A stretch of DNA of 64,000 bases from Mucilaginibacter sp. 14171R-50. Its GTDB lineage: Bacteria; Bacteroidota; Bacteroidia; Sphingobacteriales; Sphingobacteriaceae. Location: the NCBI RefSeq assembly GCF_010093045.1, contig NZ_CP048115.1:496001-560000 (forward strand). The letters are read 5' to 3'. Of this stretch, positions 43,013-52,221 are shown one piece after another; the stretch's first letter is position 1; the number at the start of each line of letters is the position of its first letter. A model generated the notes under the pieces. That model worked only from the letters and a program-made list of their open reading frames with translations, was not told where the DNA came from and did not search any database. The translations under genes and the position numbers were made by a program.

Positions 43013-44302
43013 ATGGATCAGTATTTTATAATAGATTTCGACAGCACCTTTACACAGGTGGAGGCGTTAGACGAGTTAGCCCGCATATCTTTAAAAAATC
43101 ATCCCGACAGGGAAGCCATCTATAAGAAAATAGAAGACCTCACAAACGCTTCGATGGAAGGTCGCTTGTCATTCACAGAAAGTCTGGAACGCCGCGTTCA
43201 GCTGCTTTGTGCTAACCGCGACCATCTAAAAATGCTGATAACCCATTTAAAGAAAAAAGTATCGCGCTCATTTTCGCGCAATACGGTGTTCTTTAAAAAT
43301 CACCAGGATGAAGTGCTGATCGTATCCGGTGGCTTTAAAGAATTTATTATCCCCGTAGTTACCGAATATCATATAAAAAAGGAAAATATTTACGCTAATA
43401 CCTTTGTATTTGATGACGAAGGGAACATTGTAGGTTACGATCGTGAGAACCCTTTATCGCAAGAGGGCGGTAAGGTTAAGCTTTTAAAAGAGCTGAACCT
43501 GCCCGGCGAGATATTCGGCATTGGCGACGGTTATTCCGATTTCCAGTTGAAAGAATCGGGCATGATCAAGAAATTCTTTGCCTTTACTGAAAACATCGAA
43601 CGCAAATCTGTAGCAGAAAAGGCCGACCATATTACACCGAGCTTTGATGAGTTTTTATACATCAATAAACTGCCAAGGGCAATATCATACCCAAAAAACC
43701 GGATAAAATGTTTGATAGTGGGGCAGGTAAATGAAGAAGCATTATCACAAATGAAACGTGAGGGCTACAACCTGCGACACCGCGACAGCATTGAAGAAAA
43801 GTATTTGGAAGAGGCCGGGGTTTTATTTTGCGACGAGGCCGGCTTGCCTAAACCCGAACAGCTTGCGAATGCGGGCCGTTTAAAAGTGATTGGATGTTTT
43901 GGCCGTGTTAACCGCAAACTGGCCGAGGCCGCGTGCGGAAAAGGGATCATTATTTTTGACGACCCTAAAGCAAACCCACGTAATGCCGATTTTATACCAC
44001 GCCGCGTAATTGCTTTTATGAACGAAGGAAAAACTCACATGAGCTGTAACTTCCCCGATTTACAGCCGCCGCGTATTAACAACGCCCACCGCCTAATACA
44101 CATTCACAAAAACGTACCGGGTATACTGGCGCAGATAAACGAAGTTTTTGCCAACCATAACATTAATATTGTTGGCGAATTTTTGGTTACCAACCCGCAA
44201 ATTGGGTATGTAATTACCGATGTTGACGCCGGCTATGATACCCATGTACTAAACGAGTTGAAAGCCATTGAGCAAACTATAAAATTCAGGCTGCTGTATT
44301 AG
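43013..44302 (+). CDS. Phosphoserine phosphatase fused to SerA remnant and ACT domain
   Basis: 429-aa protein combining three parts. Residues 1-220: HAD phosphatase of the SerB type, with the nucleophile DFDSTF (Asp8, Asp10), IVSGG, and GIGDGYSD; it should dephosphorylate phosphoserine. Residues 221-330: a segment like the substrate-binding end of phosphoglycerate dehydrogenase (RIKCLIVGQVNEEALSQMKREGYNL, then RLKVIGCFGRVN) but without the NAD-binding Rossmann region. Residues 356-429: ACT domain (AHRLIHIHKNVPGILAQINEVF, then INIVGEFLVTNPQIGYVITDVD), likely serine-sensing. Bacteroidota SerB-SerA fusions keep the full dehydrogenase; here the core looks deleted. Confidence 0.9.
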   Translation: MDQYFIIDFDSTFTQVEALDELARISLKNHPDREAIYKKIEDLTNASMEGRLSFTESLERRVQLLCANRDHLKMLITHLKKKVSRSFSRNTVFFKNHQDEVLIVSGGFKEFIIPVVTEYHIKKENIYANTFVFDDEGNIVGYDRENPLSQEGGKVKLLKELNLPGEIFGIGDGYSDFQLKESGMIKKFFAFTENIERKSVAEKADHITPSFDEFLYINKLPRAISYPKNRIKCLIVGQVNEEALSQMKREGYNLRHRDSIEEKYLEEAGVLFCDEAGLPKPEQLANAGRLKVIGCFGRVNRKLAEAACGKGIIIFDDPKANPRNADFIPRRVIAFMNEGKTHMSCNFPDLQPPRINNAHRLIHIHKNVPGILAQINEVFANHNINIVGEFLVTNPQIGYVITDVDAGYDTHVLNELKAIEQTIKFRLLY

Positions 44303-44303
44303 G

Positions 44304-44386
44304 TAGTCGATGGTCGATAGACCATTGACCATAGCAAGGTTATTGACCATTGACGACTATGAACTATCGACCATAGACCATCGACT
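44304..44386. repeat. Palindromic word-repeat spacer after the SerB fusion
   Basis: TAGTCGATGGTCGATAG (44304-44320) has inverse CTATCGACCATAGACCATCGACT (44364-44386) and inner ATTGACCAT words, so the whole spacer can fold into one long hairpin. It ends in the stop codon of the universal stress gene. Confidence 0.85.
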
Positions 44387-44862
44387 TATTCCCCCTCGCC
44401 TGCCAATGGTACCACAAGTACCGGCACATGCGAGTTTCTTACCACGCTTTCGGCAACGCTACCCATCAGCAGCCTGTCTATCCCGGTGCGATTGTGTGTG
44501 CCTATCACAATCAGGTCGGCATTAAACTCTTTACTGCAGCTTAAAATACCGTCGGCGGTCGATCCGTATTCGTTAAAGTGGGTGACCTGCAAACCCCTGG
44601 CATATTTTTTTATAGTTCGTTCAATAACACTTTCTGCCTGGTCTTTCTGTATATCCAGAATATTCATTTCATTATAATCAGGCGTTTGCAACGGCATGCC
44701 CAAAACCGTATCGGTATTGCTTTCAGGAATAATTGCCGGTTCTACAATGTGCACCAGCCCTACATGAGCATTAAAGGTTTGTGCAATGTCAAAGCCGTAT
44801 GATGCCGCATACTCTGCAAACTTGCTGTCATCAATACCAATAAGTATCTTGCTAATTTTCAT
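44386..44862 (-). CDS. Universal stress protein (UspA family)
   Basis: 158-aa USP-fold protein. N-terminal ISKILIGIDDSKFAEYAASYGFDIA and C-terminal GTHNRTGIDRLLMGSVAESVVRNSHVPVLVVP contain the ATP-binding G-x2-G-x9-G-S/T pattern, so it should bind ATP. Role in stress endurance is inferred from the family. Stands 69 bp before (upstream of) the ClC gene on the same strand. Confidence 0.92.
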   Translation of the reverse strand: MKISKILIGIDDSKFAEYAASYGFDIAQTFNAHVGLVHIVEPAIIPESNTDTVLGMPLQTPDYNEMNILDIQKDQAESVIERTIKKYARGLQVTHFNEYGSTADGILSCSKEFNADLIVIGTHNRTGIDRLLMGSVAESVVRNSHVPVLVVPLAGEGE

Positions 44863-44931
44863 GTTATAAGTGCTTGGTTTACTTATTAAACAATCATCTG
44901 CAAATATGTTTTCAGCTAATAATACTTGTTG

Positions 44932-46275
44932 CTATACCTTATACTTCGAAAACATGCGTTTCAGATATCTCCCCGCACCGGGGCTTGGGTTATCACCCGG
45001 CACCTTAGGTATTTCTGTCCGCTGAGCGGAATATATGCCCTTTTCGCCGCTAAAAAAGTACGCGGTAAAACATGCCACTGCAAAAAACAATGCATAGTGG
45101 CCGCCAAACAATTCTATTCCCATTAAGGTGCAGGCCAGGGGCGTGTTAGTTGCCCCGGCAAATACCGCTATAAAGCCCAGGGCGGCAAAAAGACCTACCG
45201 GGGCGTTCATTATTTCTGCCAGTGTATTGCCCAGGGTTGCACCGATATAAAACAGCGGTGTTACCTCGCCTCCTTTAAAACCGGTGCCTAAGGTAATGGC
45301 GGTATATATTAGTTTCCATAACCAGCTTAAGGCATGGGCCCCGCCGTGTTCAAATGCCGATACAACGGTTACAGCCCCCGGGTATTCCGCATCAACGCCA
45401 AGGCTTAAATAATCCGGCTTGCCTATAGCTAGCGTTAAACCAATGATCATTAGGCCGCCGATAACCGGGATAAGCCAGGTTAGCTTTATCCACTTTAGCC
45501 CAAGGCTTTTTACAACGTGTACCGCTTTAGCAAAAGCATAGCTTGCCAACCCGAATAAAGCCGAGGCTACTACTACTTTGGCAAGCAGCCACAAGCTAAC
45601 TGTTAAATGGCGGCCGTATAGTTCCTGGCTGATGTTAACTATATCTACATGATATAAAGTATGGTGCACACCCCACGCTGATACCGTAAGATCGCCGGCC
45701 AGGCCGGCAATAAGACAGGGCAGTAACGCATTATACTGAATACGGCCGATGGCAATAACCTCCAGCGCGAAGACAGTACCGGTTAAGGGTGTGCCAAAAA
45801 CAGCGCCAAAGCCGGCCGCCACCCCCGCGGTAAGTATCAGCTTTTTATCACCTGCGTTTAGCTTAAGCCAGCTGCCAAACAAGTTGGCCAGGCTACCGCC
45901 AATTTGCACGGCCGTGCCTTCGCGGCCGGCCGAGCCACCAAATAAATGTGTGATGACCGTAGTAACCAATATCAGCGGCGCCATGCGTTTGGGCACCCCC
46001 GCGCCGGGCTGGTGAATTTCATCGATGATAAGATTGTTGCCGCGCTCGGCGCTTTGGCCGTATAATTTATACAGCAGGTGGATAGCCACACCTGCCACAG
46101 GCAAAAGATATAGCAGCCAGGTATGCCCAAACCTGAAATGGATAGCCGCCGTAAGCAGCCACAGAAAAAGTGCTACCACGCTGCCAACAGCGACGGCTAC
46201 GGGTATGCTGATCAGCGTCCAGCGGATAAGGTATTTTAACAGCGCGAATTGTTTTGAAAAGATATTTTTGAACAT
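44932..46275 (-). CDS. ClC family chloride channel/antiporter
   Basis: 447-aa membrane protein with about ten helices. ClC signatures are present: HQPGAGVPKR (G-S-G-I-P-like), GSAGREGTAVQIGG with the gating glutamate, and GFKGGEVTPLFYIGATLG. It should conduct chloride or exchange it for protons. No CBS domain. Located downstream of the universal stress gene on the same strand and divergent from kynA; the two may respond to the same condition. Confidence 0.92.
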   Translation of the reverse strand: MFKNIFSKQFALLKYLIRWTLISIPVAVAVGSVVALFLWLLTAAIHFRFGHTWLLYLLPVAGVAIHLLYKLYGQSAERGNNLIIDEIHQPGAGVPKRMAPLILVTTVITHLFGGSAGREGTAVQIGGSLANLFGSWLKLNAGDKKLILTAGVAAGFGAVFGTPLTGTVFALEVIAIGRIQYNALLPCLIAGLAGDLTVSAWGVHHTLYHVDIVNISQELYGRHLTVSLWLLAKVVVASALFGLASYAFAKAVHVVKSLGLKWIKLTWLIPVIGGLMIIGLTLAIGKPDYLSLGVDAEYPGAVTVVSAFEHGGAHALSWLWKLIYTAITLGTGFKGGEVTPLFYIGATLGNTLAEIMNAPVGLFAALGFIAVFAGATNTPLACTLMGIELFGGHYALFFAVACFTAYFFSGEKGIYSAQRTEIPKVPGDNPSPGAGRYLKRMFSKYKV

Positions 46276-46469
46276 AACCTACATGCAAATAAATAAAAAA
46301 TCCATTTGAGTAGGCGTCATCAGCTTTGCAGCGGTTCAAATAGGCAGAACACCATTGCCTTGTTGTATCAAACAAATATATTGATTATTTTGGATTTCGG
46401 ATGTCAATTTCGAATTATTAACGGGAAGGCAGCTAATCTAAAATCGTACATCTGAAATTTAAAATCTCG

Positions 46470-46477
46470 TATCTTTG
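46470..46477 (+). promoter_or_regulatory. -7 element TATCTTTG before kynA
   Basis: Exact TAnnTTTG match ending 4 nt before the ATG. The word-like spacer 46385-46475 has GATTTCGGATGT and ACATCTGAAATT as inverse partners. Confidence 0.6.
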
Positions 46478-46481
46478 CCTT

Positions 46482-47435
46482 ATGAGTATCTCACCCGAAA
46501 TTGAACAACGGCTTACCCTGCTGCAGGAAAAATACAACGCCATGGGGCAAGACATGACGTCGTACCTTGACGGCTTGCTGCATGCCGATTTTTTAACCTA
46601 TTGGGATTATATTCACCTGGATACGCTTTTGAGCCTGCAAAGCCCTAAAACGCAGTTTCCCGATGAAGAGATATTCATCATGTACCACCAGATAACCGAG
46701 CTATATTTTAAGCTTGTACTGCACGAATGTAAACAGTTGTCAGGGGCCGAAAACCTCACCGCACAGTTTTTTACAACCCGTTTAAAACGCATTAACCGTT
46801 ACTTTGAAGCACTTACCAACTCGTTCGAGATCATGGTGGATGGTATGGACAAAGAGCAGTTTTTGCAATTCCGGATGAGTTTATTGCCCGCTAGCGGTTT
46901 TCAGAGCGGGCAGTACCGCATGATCGAGATTTACGCTACCGATTTTATTAACCTGATAGCCCCCGACCACCGCGAAGCCCTACGCAGCGCCCCCGTCGAA
47001 GAGCAATTTGAGCAGATATACTGGAAATACGGCGCCACCGAACTATCAACAGGTAAAAAAACGCTTACCCTAAAGCAGTTCGAACATAAATACGCCAAAA
47101 CGTTTATCGAACTTGCTAAAAATGTTGCAGATACTAACTTTAACGCGCTGCTGCAGCAGTTAAAATATAAAGGTGAAAGTACAAACGCCTTAGAAGACGA
47201 GCTAAGGCAGCTGGATGTAAATGTAAACGTGAACTGGCCGTTGTGCCATTATAAATCGGCTGTGCGTTACTTAAACCGCGACCCTGAAGATATAAAGGCC
47301 ACGGGCGGCACCAACTGGCAAAAGTACCTGCCTCCGCGCTTTCAGCGCCGTATTTTTTACCCTTCGTTGTGGAACGTGGACCAACTGGAAAACTGGGGCA
47401 GGGCCTGGGTTGAAAAGGTTGTTAGCGAACTGTAA
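46482..47435 (+). CDS. kynA: Tryptophan 2,3-dioxygenase
   Basis: Haem-dependent enzyme opening the indole ring of tryptophan to give N-formylkynurenine. 317 aa, all-helical. Hallmarks: LLHADFLTYWDYIHLDTLLSLQ, EEIFIMYHQITELYFKLVLHE (haem-ligand region near) and RMSLLPASGFQSGQYRMIE. The Bacteroidota form is shorter than the vertebrate enzyme. No other kynurenine-pathway gene is nearby. Confidence 0.95.
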   Translation: MSISPEIEQRLTLLQEKYNAMGQDMTSYLDGLLHADFLTYWDYIHLDTLLSLQSPKTQFPDEEIFIMYHQITELYFKLVLHECKQLSGAENLTAQFFTTRLKRINRYFEALTNSFEIMVDGMDKEQFLQFRMSLLPASGFQSGQYRMIEIYATDFINLIAPDHREALRSAPVEEQFEQIYWKYGATELSTGKKTLTLKQFEHKYAKTFIELAKNVADTNFNALLQQLKYKGESTNALEDELRQLDVNVNVNWPLCHYKSAVRYLNRDPEDIKATGGTNWQKYLPPRFQRRIFYPSLWNVDQLENWGRAWVEKVVSEL

Positions 47436-47509
47436 TACTTAGCTAATAAATTGGCAGTTAGGCCTAAAATTTGCTACCTTGCCATTTTCTGAATTATATC
47501 TATACTACC

Positions 47510-48574
47510 ATGACCGAAACATTGGACATAAAAATAACCAAGACCGCACATTCGCGCCTGGCCGAAACGGATTTTAGCAACCTGCCCTTTGGCAAGGTTT
47601 TTAGCGACCACATGTTTGTGGCCGACTATACTGACGGAGAGTGGAAGAACTTTGAAATACTGCCCTACGGCCCTATTTTGATGAGCCCGGCAATATCTGC
47701 GCTGCATTATGGCCAATCGTTTTTTGAAGGCATTAAAGCCTATAAACATGCCGATGGCACGGTTTCTATCTTCAGGCCCGATAAGAACGCGATCCGTTTT
47801 AACAAATCGGCAGAGCGCCTGTGCATGCCTACCCTGCCCGAAGATGTGTTTGTACAAAGTATAGCTGCTTTGGTTGATCTTGACCGCGAATGGATCCCGG
47901 CAAAGGCGGATCACGCTTTGTATATCCGTCCGTTTATGTTCGCTACTGATCCATTCCTGGGGGTAAATCCATCGGCTACCTATAAGTTTATCGTTATAAT
48001 TGGCCCAACCGGCCCGTATTTTTCCAAAACCCTGAGGGTAAAAATTGAAACGCATTACACCCGCGCCGCCGAAGGTGGTATGGGCTTTGCAAAGGCAGCC
48101 GGCAATTATGGTTCGGCTATGCTGCCTGCCCGTAAAGCTGCACAAGAAGGTTTCGATCAGTTAATATGGACAGATGCCAAAGAGCATAAATATGTTGAGG
48201 AAATGGGCGCAGCTAACGCTATGTTCCTTTTAGATGGAAAACTGGTAACCGCCGAAGCAAAAGATACCATACTTGACGGTGTAACCCGCGATACGGTGAT
48301 AGCCTTAGCCAAAGACTGGGGTATCCCGGTTGAGGAGCGCAAGGTTTCTGTTGCCGAATTAATTGAAGGTGCTAAAAACGGCAAACTAACTGATGCTTTT
48401 GGCGCCGGTACTGCCGCTACCATAGCTCCTGTTGGTTCTATCAGCGTTGACGGCGAAGAATACTTCCTGAGCGACCCGGCTACCCGCGAGTTCTCGCAAA
48501 AGGTGCTGGCCACGCTTGATGCCATTAAATACGGCCGCGCCGAAGACACCCACGGATGGAATTATATTGTATAA
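47510..48574 (+). CDS. ilvE: Branched-chain amino acid aminotransferase
   Basis: PLP enzyme making Leu, Ile and Val. 354 aa, fold type IV. Segments ALHYGQSFFEGIKAYK, YIRPFMFATDP and the lysine region GNYGSAMLPARKAAQEGFDQ plus TDAFGAGTAATIAPVGSI are diagnostic of the eukaryote-like BCAT. ATG 47510 (MTETLDIKITK) was chosen over the TTG at 47471, which adds 13 non-conserved residues. Downstream is a bidirectional terminator. Confidence 0.95.
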   Translation: MTETLDIKITKTAHSRLAETDFSNLPFGKVFSDHMFVADYTDGEWKNFEILPYGPILMSPAISALHYGQSFFEGIKAYKHADGTVSIFRPDKNAIRFNKSAERLCMPTLPEDVFVQSIAALVDLDREWIPAKADHALYIRPFMFATDPFLGVNPSATYKFIVIIGPTGPYFSKTLRVKIETHYTRAAEGGMGFAKAAGNYGSAMLPARKAAQEGFDQLIWTDAKEHKYVEEMGAANAMFLLDGKLVTAEAKDTILDGVTRDTVIALAKDWGIPVEERKVSVAELIEGAKNGKLTDAFGAGTAATIAPVGSISVDGEEYFLSDPATREFSQKVLATLDAIKYGRAEDTHGWNYIV

Positions 48575-48592
48575 TTTCTACAGAATTTTATT

Positions 48593-48622
48593 AAAAAACC
48601 CTGCAAAAATGTAGGGTTTTTT
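48593..48622. terminator. Bidirectional terminator between ilvE and the methyltransferase gene
   Basis: AAACCCTGC / GTAGGGTTT stem with a short A-rich loop and T-runs on both strands. Confidence 0.8.
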
Positions 48623-48626
48623 TGTT

Positions 48627-49373
48627 TTACATCGTCGCCTTCACCACAATATATGGCGACAGGGCTTTGGTATCAACAGGGATAAGCTTGGTAAATACCT
48701 TTCCGGCTACCCAAATAGCCTTTACAATGGCTTTTGATAGTGCCTTTTGTTCCGATTTATTTTCCAGCCATACGGTAAATTTGCCGTGGTAGTACGTTTC
48801 TATATCCTTTAAGCCCAACGCCTTACAACTATCGCGCAGCAGGTTGAGGTCCATACTGTTGATGTTGTGCTTGTCGTAATTGTCCTTATCAAAATTCTTT
48901 TGTACCCAGCCGTTAACGCTCTTAAAATTTGGCAAAGTGATAAATAATGTGCCGCCGGGCTTCAGAAACTTAAGGTGCTCGTTAATGATGAATTTTGTAT
49001 CGTTAAAATGCTCTATTAAACCAAAGGAAAGTACCATATCAAATTTTTCGGCGGGCTGATAAGTAAACAGGTCGGCTTCTACAATATTTATATCTCCCGG
49101 CTGCAAATCATTGGCTGCAAGCAGTTTATTAACCAACCCGGGGTGAATAAAATAATCCAACAAGGTAGTTTTAAGGTGCTGATACTTTTTTAGGTAGATA
49201 GAATAATATCCCGGGAAGCCACCCAGTTCAATAGCATTCTTCACACCTTTTTCGGCAATTATTTTTGCCAGTATATCTCCAAAAACATAATTAGGCTTCA
49301 ACTTAAATATCAGCCCTCTACGCGATTCCCAAAACGATTTCCAGAAGGAACGGTCGGTTAAATTATTCTCCAT
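48627..49373 (-). CDS. SAM-dependent methyltransferase
   Basis: 248-aa class I methyltransferase. Motif I-like ELGGFPGYYSIYLKKY (about 43-58), acidic ADLFTYQPAEKFDMVLSFGLIEHF for motifs II-III, and LKPGGTLFITLPNF. Neighbouring glycan genes (acetyltransferase 7 bp upstream on the same strand, glycosyltransferases divergent) suggest it modifies a surface sugar, but the substrate is inferred only. Confidence 0.83.
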   Translation of the reverse strand: MENNLTDRSFWKSFWESRRGLIFKLKPNYVFGDILAKIIAEKGVKNAIELGGFPGYYSIYLKKYQHLKTTLLDYFIHPGLVNKLLAANDLQPGDINIVEADLFTYQPAEKFDMVLSFGLIEHFNDTKFIINEHLKFLKPGGTLFITLPNFKSVNGWVQKNFDKDNYDKHNINSMDLNLLRDSCKALGLKDIETYYHGKFTVWLENKSEQKALSKAIVKAIWVAGKVFTKLIPVDTKALSPYIVVKATM

Positions 49374-49380
49374 TAAAATA

Positions 49381-49929
49381 TTAAATATGGGCTTCGGTTT
49401 TCTGTTCTAATATGCGTGCCGGGTTGCCTACCGCTATGCTGTTATCGGGTATATCTTTTATCACTACAGCCCCTGCGCCAATTATTACGTTGTTGCCTAT
49501 TGTTACATCGCCAATGATACAAACGTTTGCCCCTACATCTACGTTGTTGCCTAAACGCGGACAAGCGGTAAAAGTGCCGTCGGCCAGCTTTTTGTGGCCA
49601 ATGGTAACGCTGTTGCGCAGTACGCAGTTATCGCCGATGATTACGCCCTGGTTAACCACTAAAGCCTGCCCGTGATAAATTATAAGGCCTTTGCCGGCTG
49701 TAAGCTTTCGGGGCAGTTCAATACCCAAATGCCATTCTACAAACAAGCGGTAAAGCACCAGGTGCCAGTAAAAAAGTATTTTTAACAGTATATGGCGGTT
49801 CACAACTTGTACGGAACGGAATAAAAACAACACCAATCGCCCTTTTATATTGCCCCGGTTGGCGTTCCAATCCTGGAATAAATAAGCGAAAAAGTTCATG
49901 CCTGGTGCGCGTTTGCTGTTAAACCCCAT
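49381..49929 (-). CDS. Hexapeptide acetyltransferase, WcaB/CysE-like
   Basis: 182-aa left-handed beta-helix acyltransferase. The N-terminal FAYLFQDWNANRGNIKGRLVLFLFR and hexapeptide repeats from about 85 on (IIGDNCVLRNSVTIGH, VGANVCIIGDVTIGN, NVIIGAGAVV) match serine-acetyltransferase-like proteins of capsule loci (WcaB). In this context acetylation of an exopolysaccharide sugar is more likely than cysteine synthesis. ATG 49899 (MNFFAYLF) is an equally possible start. It is 7 bp from the methyltransferase gene and divergent from the GT4 gene. Confidence 0.82.
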   Translation of the reverse strand: MGFNSKRAPGMNFFAYLFQDWNANRGNIKGRLVLFLFRSVQVVNRHILLKILFYWHLVLYRLFVEWHLGIELPRKLTAGKGLIIYHGQALVVNQGVIIGDNCVLRNSVTIGHKKLADGTFTACPRLGNNVDVGANVCIIGDVTIGNNVIIGAGAVVIKDIPDNSIAVGNPARILEQKTEAHI

Positions 49930-50012
49930 TTATTGATGCAAATGAAGTATTCAAAAGTAAAATTTTTAATTTTAGTATCATTATACTTGCCCCGATAAAT
50001 CAAATCTGCTGA

Positions 50013-51290
50013 ATGAAGGTTGCCCTCATAAATACATCTGATGCCGGCGGCGGTGCCGCTGAAGCTTGTATGCGCCTGTTAAAGGCCCTGCAATTGCAGG
50101 CTGTAGATGTAACTATGGTTGTTGAGCATAAAAAACGCAATGATCCCGCGGTTCACAGCGTTGAGCAGGTCATGTTTGGCAGGCTGAGGTCGAAAATAAA
50201 TTTTTTCAGGGAACGTATACCATTTATGCTTTTTCGCGAACGCGACCCGTCGGTACGGTTTGCATTTTCGACAGCGAACGCAGGCACAGATATTAGTAAA
50301 CTTGATGTGATACAACAGGCGGATATCATCCACCTGCACTGGACCAACTCGGGGTTCCTGTCTATCGCGGATATAAAAAAGCTCATTGCCCTTAATAAGC
50401 CAATTGTTTGGACACTGCACGATATGTGGGTATTTACCGGCGGTTGTCATTATTCGGGGCCATGTAATCACTTTAAAAACCAGTGCGGCAATTGCTATTT
50501 TTTACGCGACCCGGAAGATGATGACCTATCGCATGATGGCTGGCTGCGCAAAAAAGATATGCTTAGCTTCGCAAAAAACCTGTCGGTTGTAACTTGCAGC
50601 AACTGGCTGGCGGGGGTAGCCAAACAAAGTACGCTGTTACAAACCTTCAGCATTCAAGCTATACCAAACCCTATTGATACGATGCTGTTTTCGCCAAAGA
50701 ATAAAGCCGCGGTGCGCGCGAAATGGCGAGTTGACCCATCGGCTAAAGTAATTTTGTTTGGCGCTGCCAATATCAACGACAGGCGTAAAGGCATAATTTA
50801 CCTGGTAGAAGCCCTGCAAATTTTAAAGGACAAGTACGCAGGCGACACGCCAATGGAAATAGTAATATTTGGTAAGAACAAGCATTTTGATACCAGTGTG
50901 CTGCCTTTCCCGGTGCACCAGTTAAATACGATAACATCCCCGGCTGATCTGGCCGAAATATACAGTATGGCCGATGTTTTTGTATCGCCGTCAGTAGAAG
51001 ATAACCTGCCGAATATGATCATGGAAGCTATGAGTTGTGGTACACCTGTAGCGGCCTTTAATACCGGCGGCATCCCCGATCTAATAGACCATAAGGTGAA
51101 CGGGTACCTGGCGGAGTTTAAATCGTCGGCGGACCTTGCCGAGGGTATAAATAACGTGTTAAATGTAGAAAACCATAATAAATATGCCGCTATTGCCCGT
51201 AATAAAGTAGAGCAGATGTTTAATAATGAAAAGGTAGCCGGGCAATATATTGACCTGTATCGGTCAGTTTTAAACCGCGTAAGCGTATGA
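50013..51290 (+). CDS. Glycosyltransferase family 4 (WcaC-like)
   Basis: 425-aa GT-B glycosyltransferase. N-terminal MKVALINTSDAGGGAAEACMRL, HLHWTNSGFLSI, WTLHDMWVFTGGCHYSG with a cysteine-rich segment (CGNCYF), and the GT4 nucleotide-binding block FVSPSVEDNLPNMIMEAMSCGTPVAAFNTGG. Overlaps the next GT2 gene by ATGA (51287-51290). Probably assembles a surface polysaccharide unit together with it. Donor and acceptor are unknown. Confidence 0.88.
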   Translation: MKVALINTSDAGGGAAEACMRLLKALQLQAVDVTMVVEHKKRNDPAVHSVEQVMFGRLRSKINFFRERIPFMLFRERDPSVRFAFSTANAGTDISKLDVIQQADIIHLHWTNSGFLSIADIKKLIALNKPIVWTLHDMWVFTGGCHYSGPCNHFKNQCGNCYFLRDPEDDDLSHDGWLRKKDMLSFAKNLSVVTCSNWLAGVAKQSTLLQTFSIQAIPNPIDTMLFSPKNKAAVRAKWRVDPSAKVILFGAANINDRRKGIIYLVEALQILKDKYAGDTPMEIVIFGKNKHFDTSVLPFPVHQLNTITSPADLAEIYSMADVFVSPSVEDNLPNMIMEAMSCGTPVAAFNTGGIPDLIDHKVNGYLAEFKSSADLAEGINNVLNVENHNKYAAIARNKVEQMFNNEKVAGQYIDLYRSVLNRVSV

Positions 51291-52036
51291 AGCCAGTATT
51301 ATCCGTCATCACGATAGTTTATAATAATGCGCGTGATATTGAGCGCACCATGCTTTCGGTATTAAACCAAACTTATAGCGGTATTGAATATATCGTGATC
51401 GACGGCGCATCAACTGATGGCACACTGGACATTGTTAAACGCCACGAAAACCGGATTGCCACCCTCGTCAGCGAAAAGGATAAAGGCATCTACGACGCCA
51501 TGAACAAAGGCCTTGCCCTGGCAACGGGCGATTATGTGATATTCATGAACTCGGGCGATGAATTTTACGCATCCGATACCGTGGCCAAGGTATTTGCTAC
51601 CGCGCCCGATGCGGACATTTATTACGGCGAAACCGAAATGGTGAACGATGCCCGCGAAAGCCTTGGCCGCCGCCGCCACAATGTCCCCCCAAAATTTACC
51701 TGGCGCAGTTTTAAATATGGCATGAGTGTAAGCCACCAGGGTATTTACATCAAACGTTCGCTGGTTGAGTCTTACGACCCCAGGTACAAGCTCAGTGCTG
51801 ATATCGACTGGATTATACGCGCGGCTAAAAAAGCTTCGAAGATCGTTAGGGTTGACGGCTATGTGGCTAAATATTTAGTGGGCGGCATGTCAAAAGCTAA
51901 ACACAAACAAAGCTTGCTGGAACGATTTGATATTATGAAACGCCATTACGGGTTGATCCCCACATTATTTAATCATGCGGTTATCGCCTTTAATTTGGGG
52001 TGGTATTGGTTGATAAACAGAAGGACGAACGATTGA
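51287..52036 (+). CDS. Glycosyltransferase family 2
   Basis: 249-aa GT-A enzyme similar to WcaE/WcaA-type transferases. Has SVITIVYNNARDIERTMLS, DGASTDGT, KGIYDAMNKGLALATGDYVIFMNSGDEF and a later LSADIDWIIRAA segment. Translationally coupled to the GT4. Likely adds one sugar of an exopolysaccharide; specificity cannot be read. Followed by repeat element B. Confidence 0.9.
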   Translation: MKPVLSVITIVYNNARDIERTMLSVLNQTYSGIEYIVIDGASTDGTLDIVKRHENRIATLVSEKDKGIYDAMNKGLALATGDYVIFMNSGDEFYASDTVAKVFATAPDADIYYGETEMVNDARESLGRRRHNVPPKFTWRSFKYGMSVSHQGIYIKRSLVESYDPRYKLSADIDWIIRAAKKASKIVRVDGYVAKYLVGGMSKAKHKQSLLERFDIMKRHYGLIPTLFNHAVIAFNLGWYWLINRRTND

Positions 52037-52048
52037 CTTCACTCCTAT

Positions 52049-52145
52049 GTCATTGAGAGGAGCGATAGCGACGCGGCAATCTCGTAGTCAGTGCATGACG
52101 CTTAGCATTCGACGAGGTTGCTTCGTCGTTCCTCCTCGCAATGAC
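52049..52145. repeat. Palindromic repeat element, copy B
   Basis: Left GTCATTGAGAGGAGCGATAG region and right CGTTCCTCCTCGCAATGAC are imperfect inverse ends of a 97-bp element between the convergent GT2 and YfhO genes. The CTCGCAATGAC end equals that of copy A. Confidence 0.85.
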
Positions 52146-52171
52146 AGGGTATTAAAATAGGTACAAACAAA

Positions 52172-52201
52172 AAGAGCGATGGGTATTAACCCATCGCTCT
52201 T
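52172..52201. terminator. Bidirectional terminator GT2/YfhO
   Basis: Perfect 13-bp stem AAGAGCGATGGGT / ACCCATCGCTCTT with a 4-nt loop, A-run and T-run flanks. It directly follows element B. Confidence 0.88.
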
Positions 52202-52221
52202 CAAATAATATCGAATGAACC

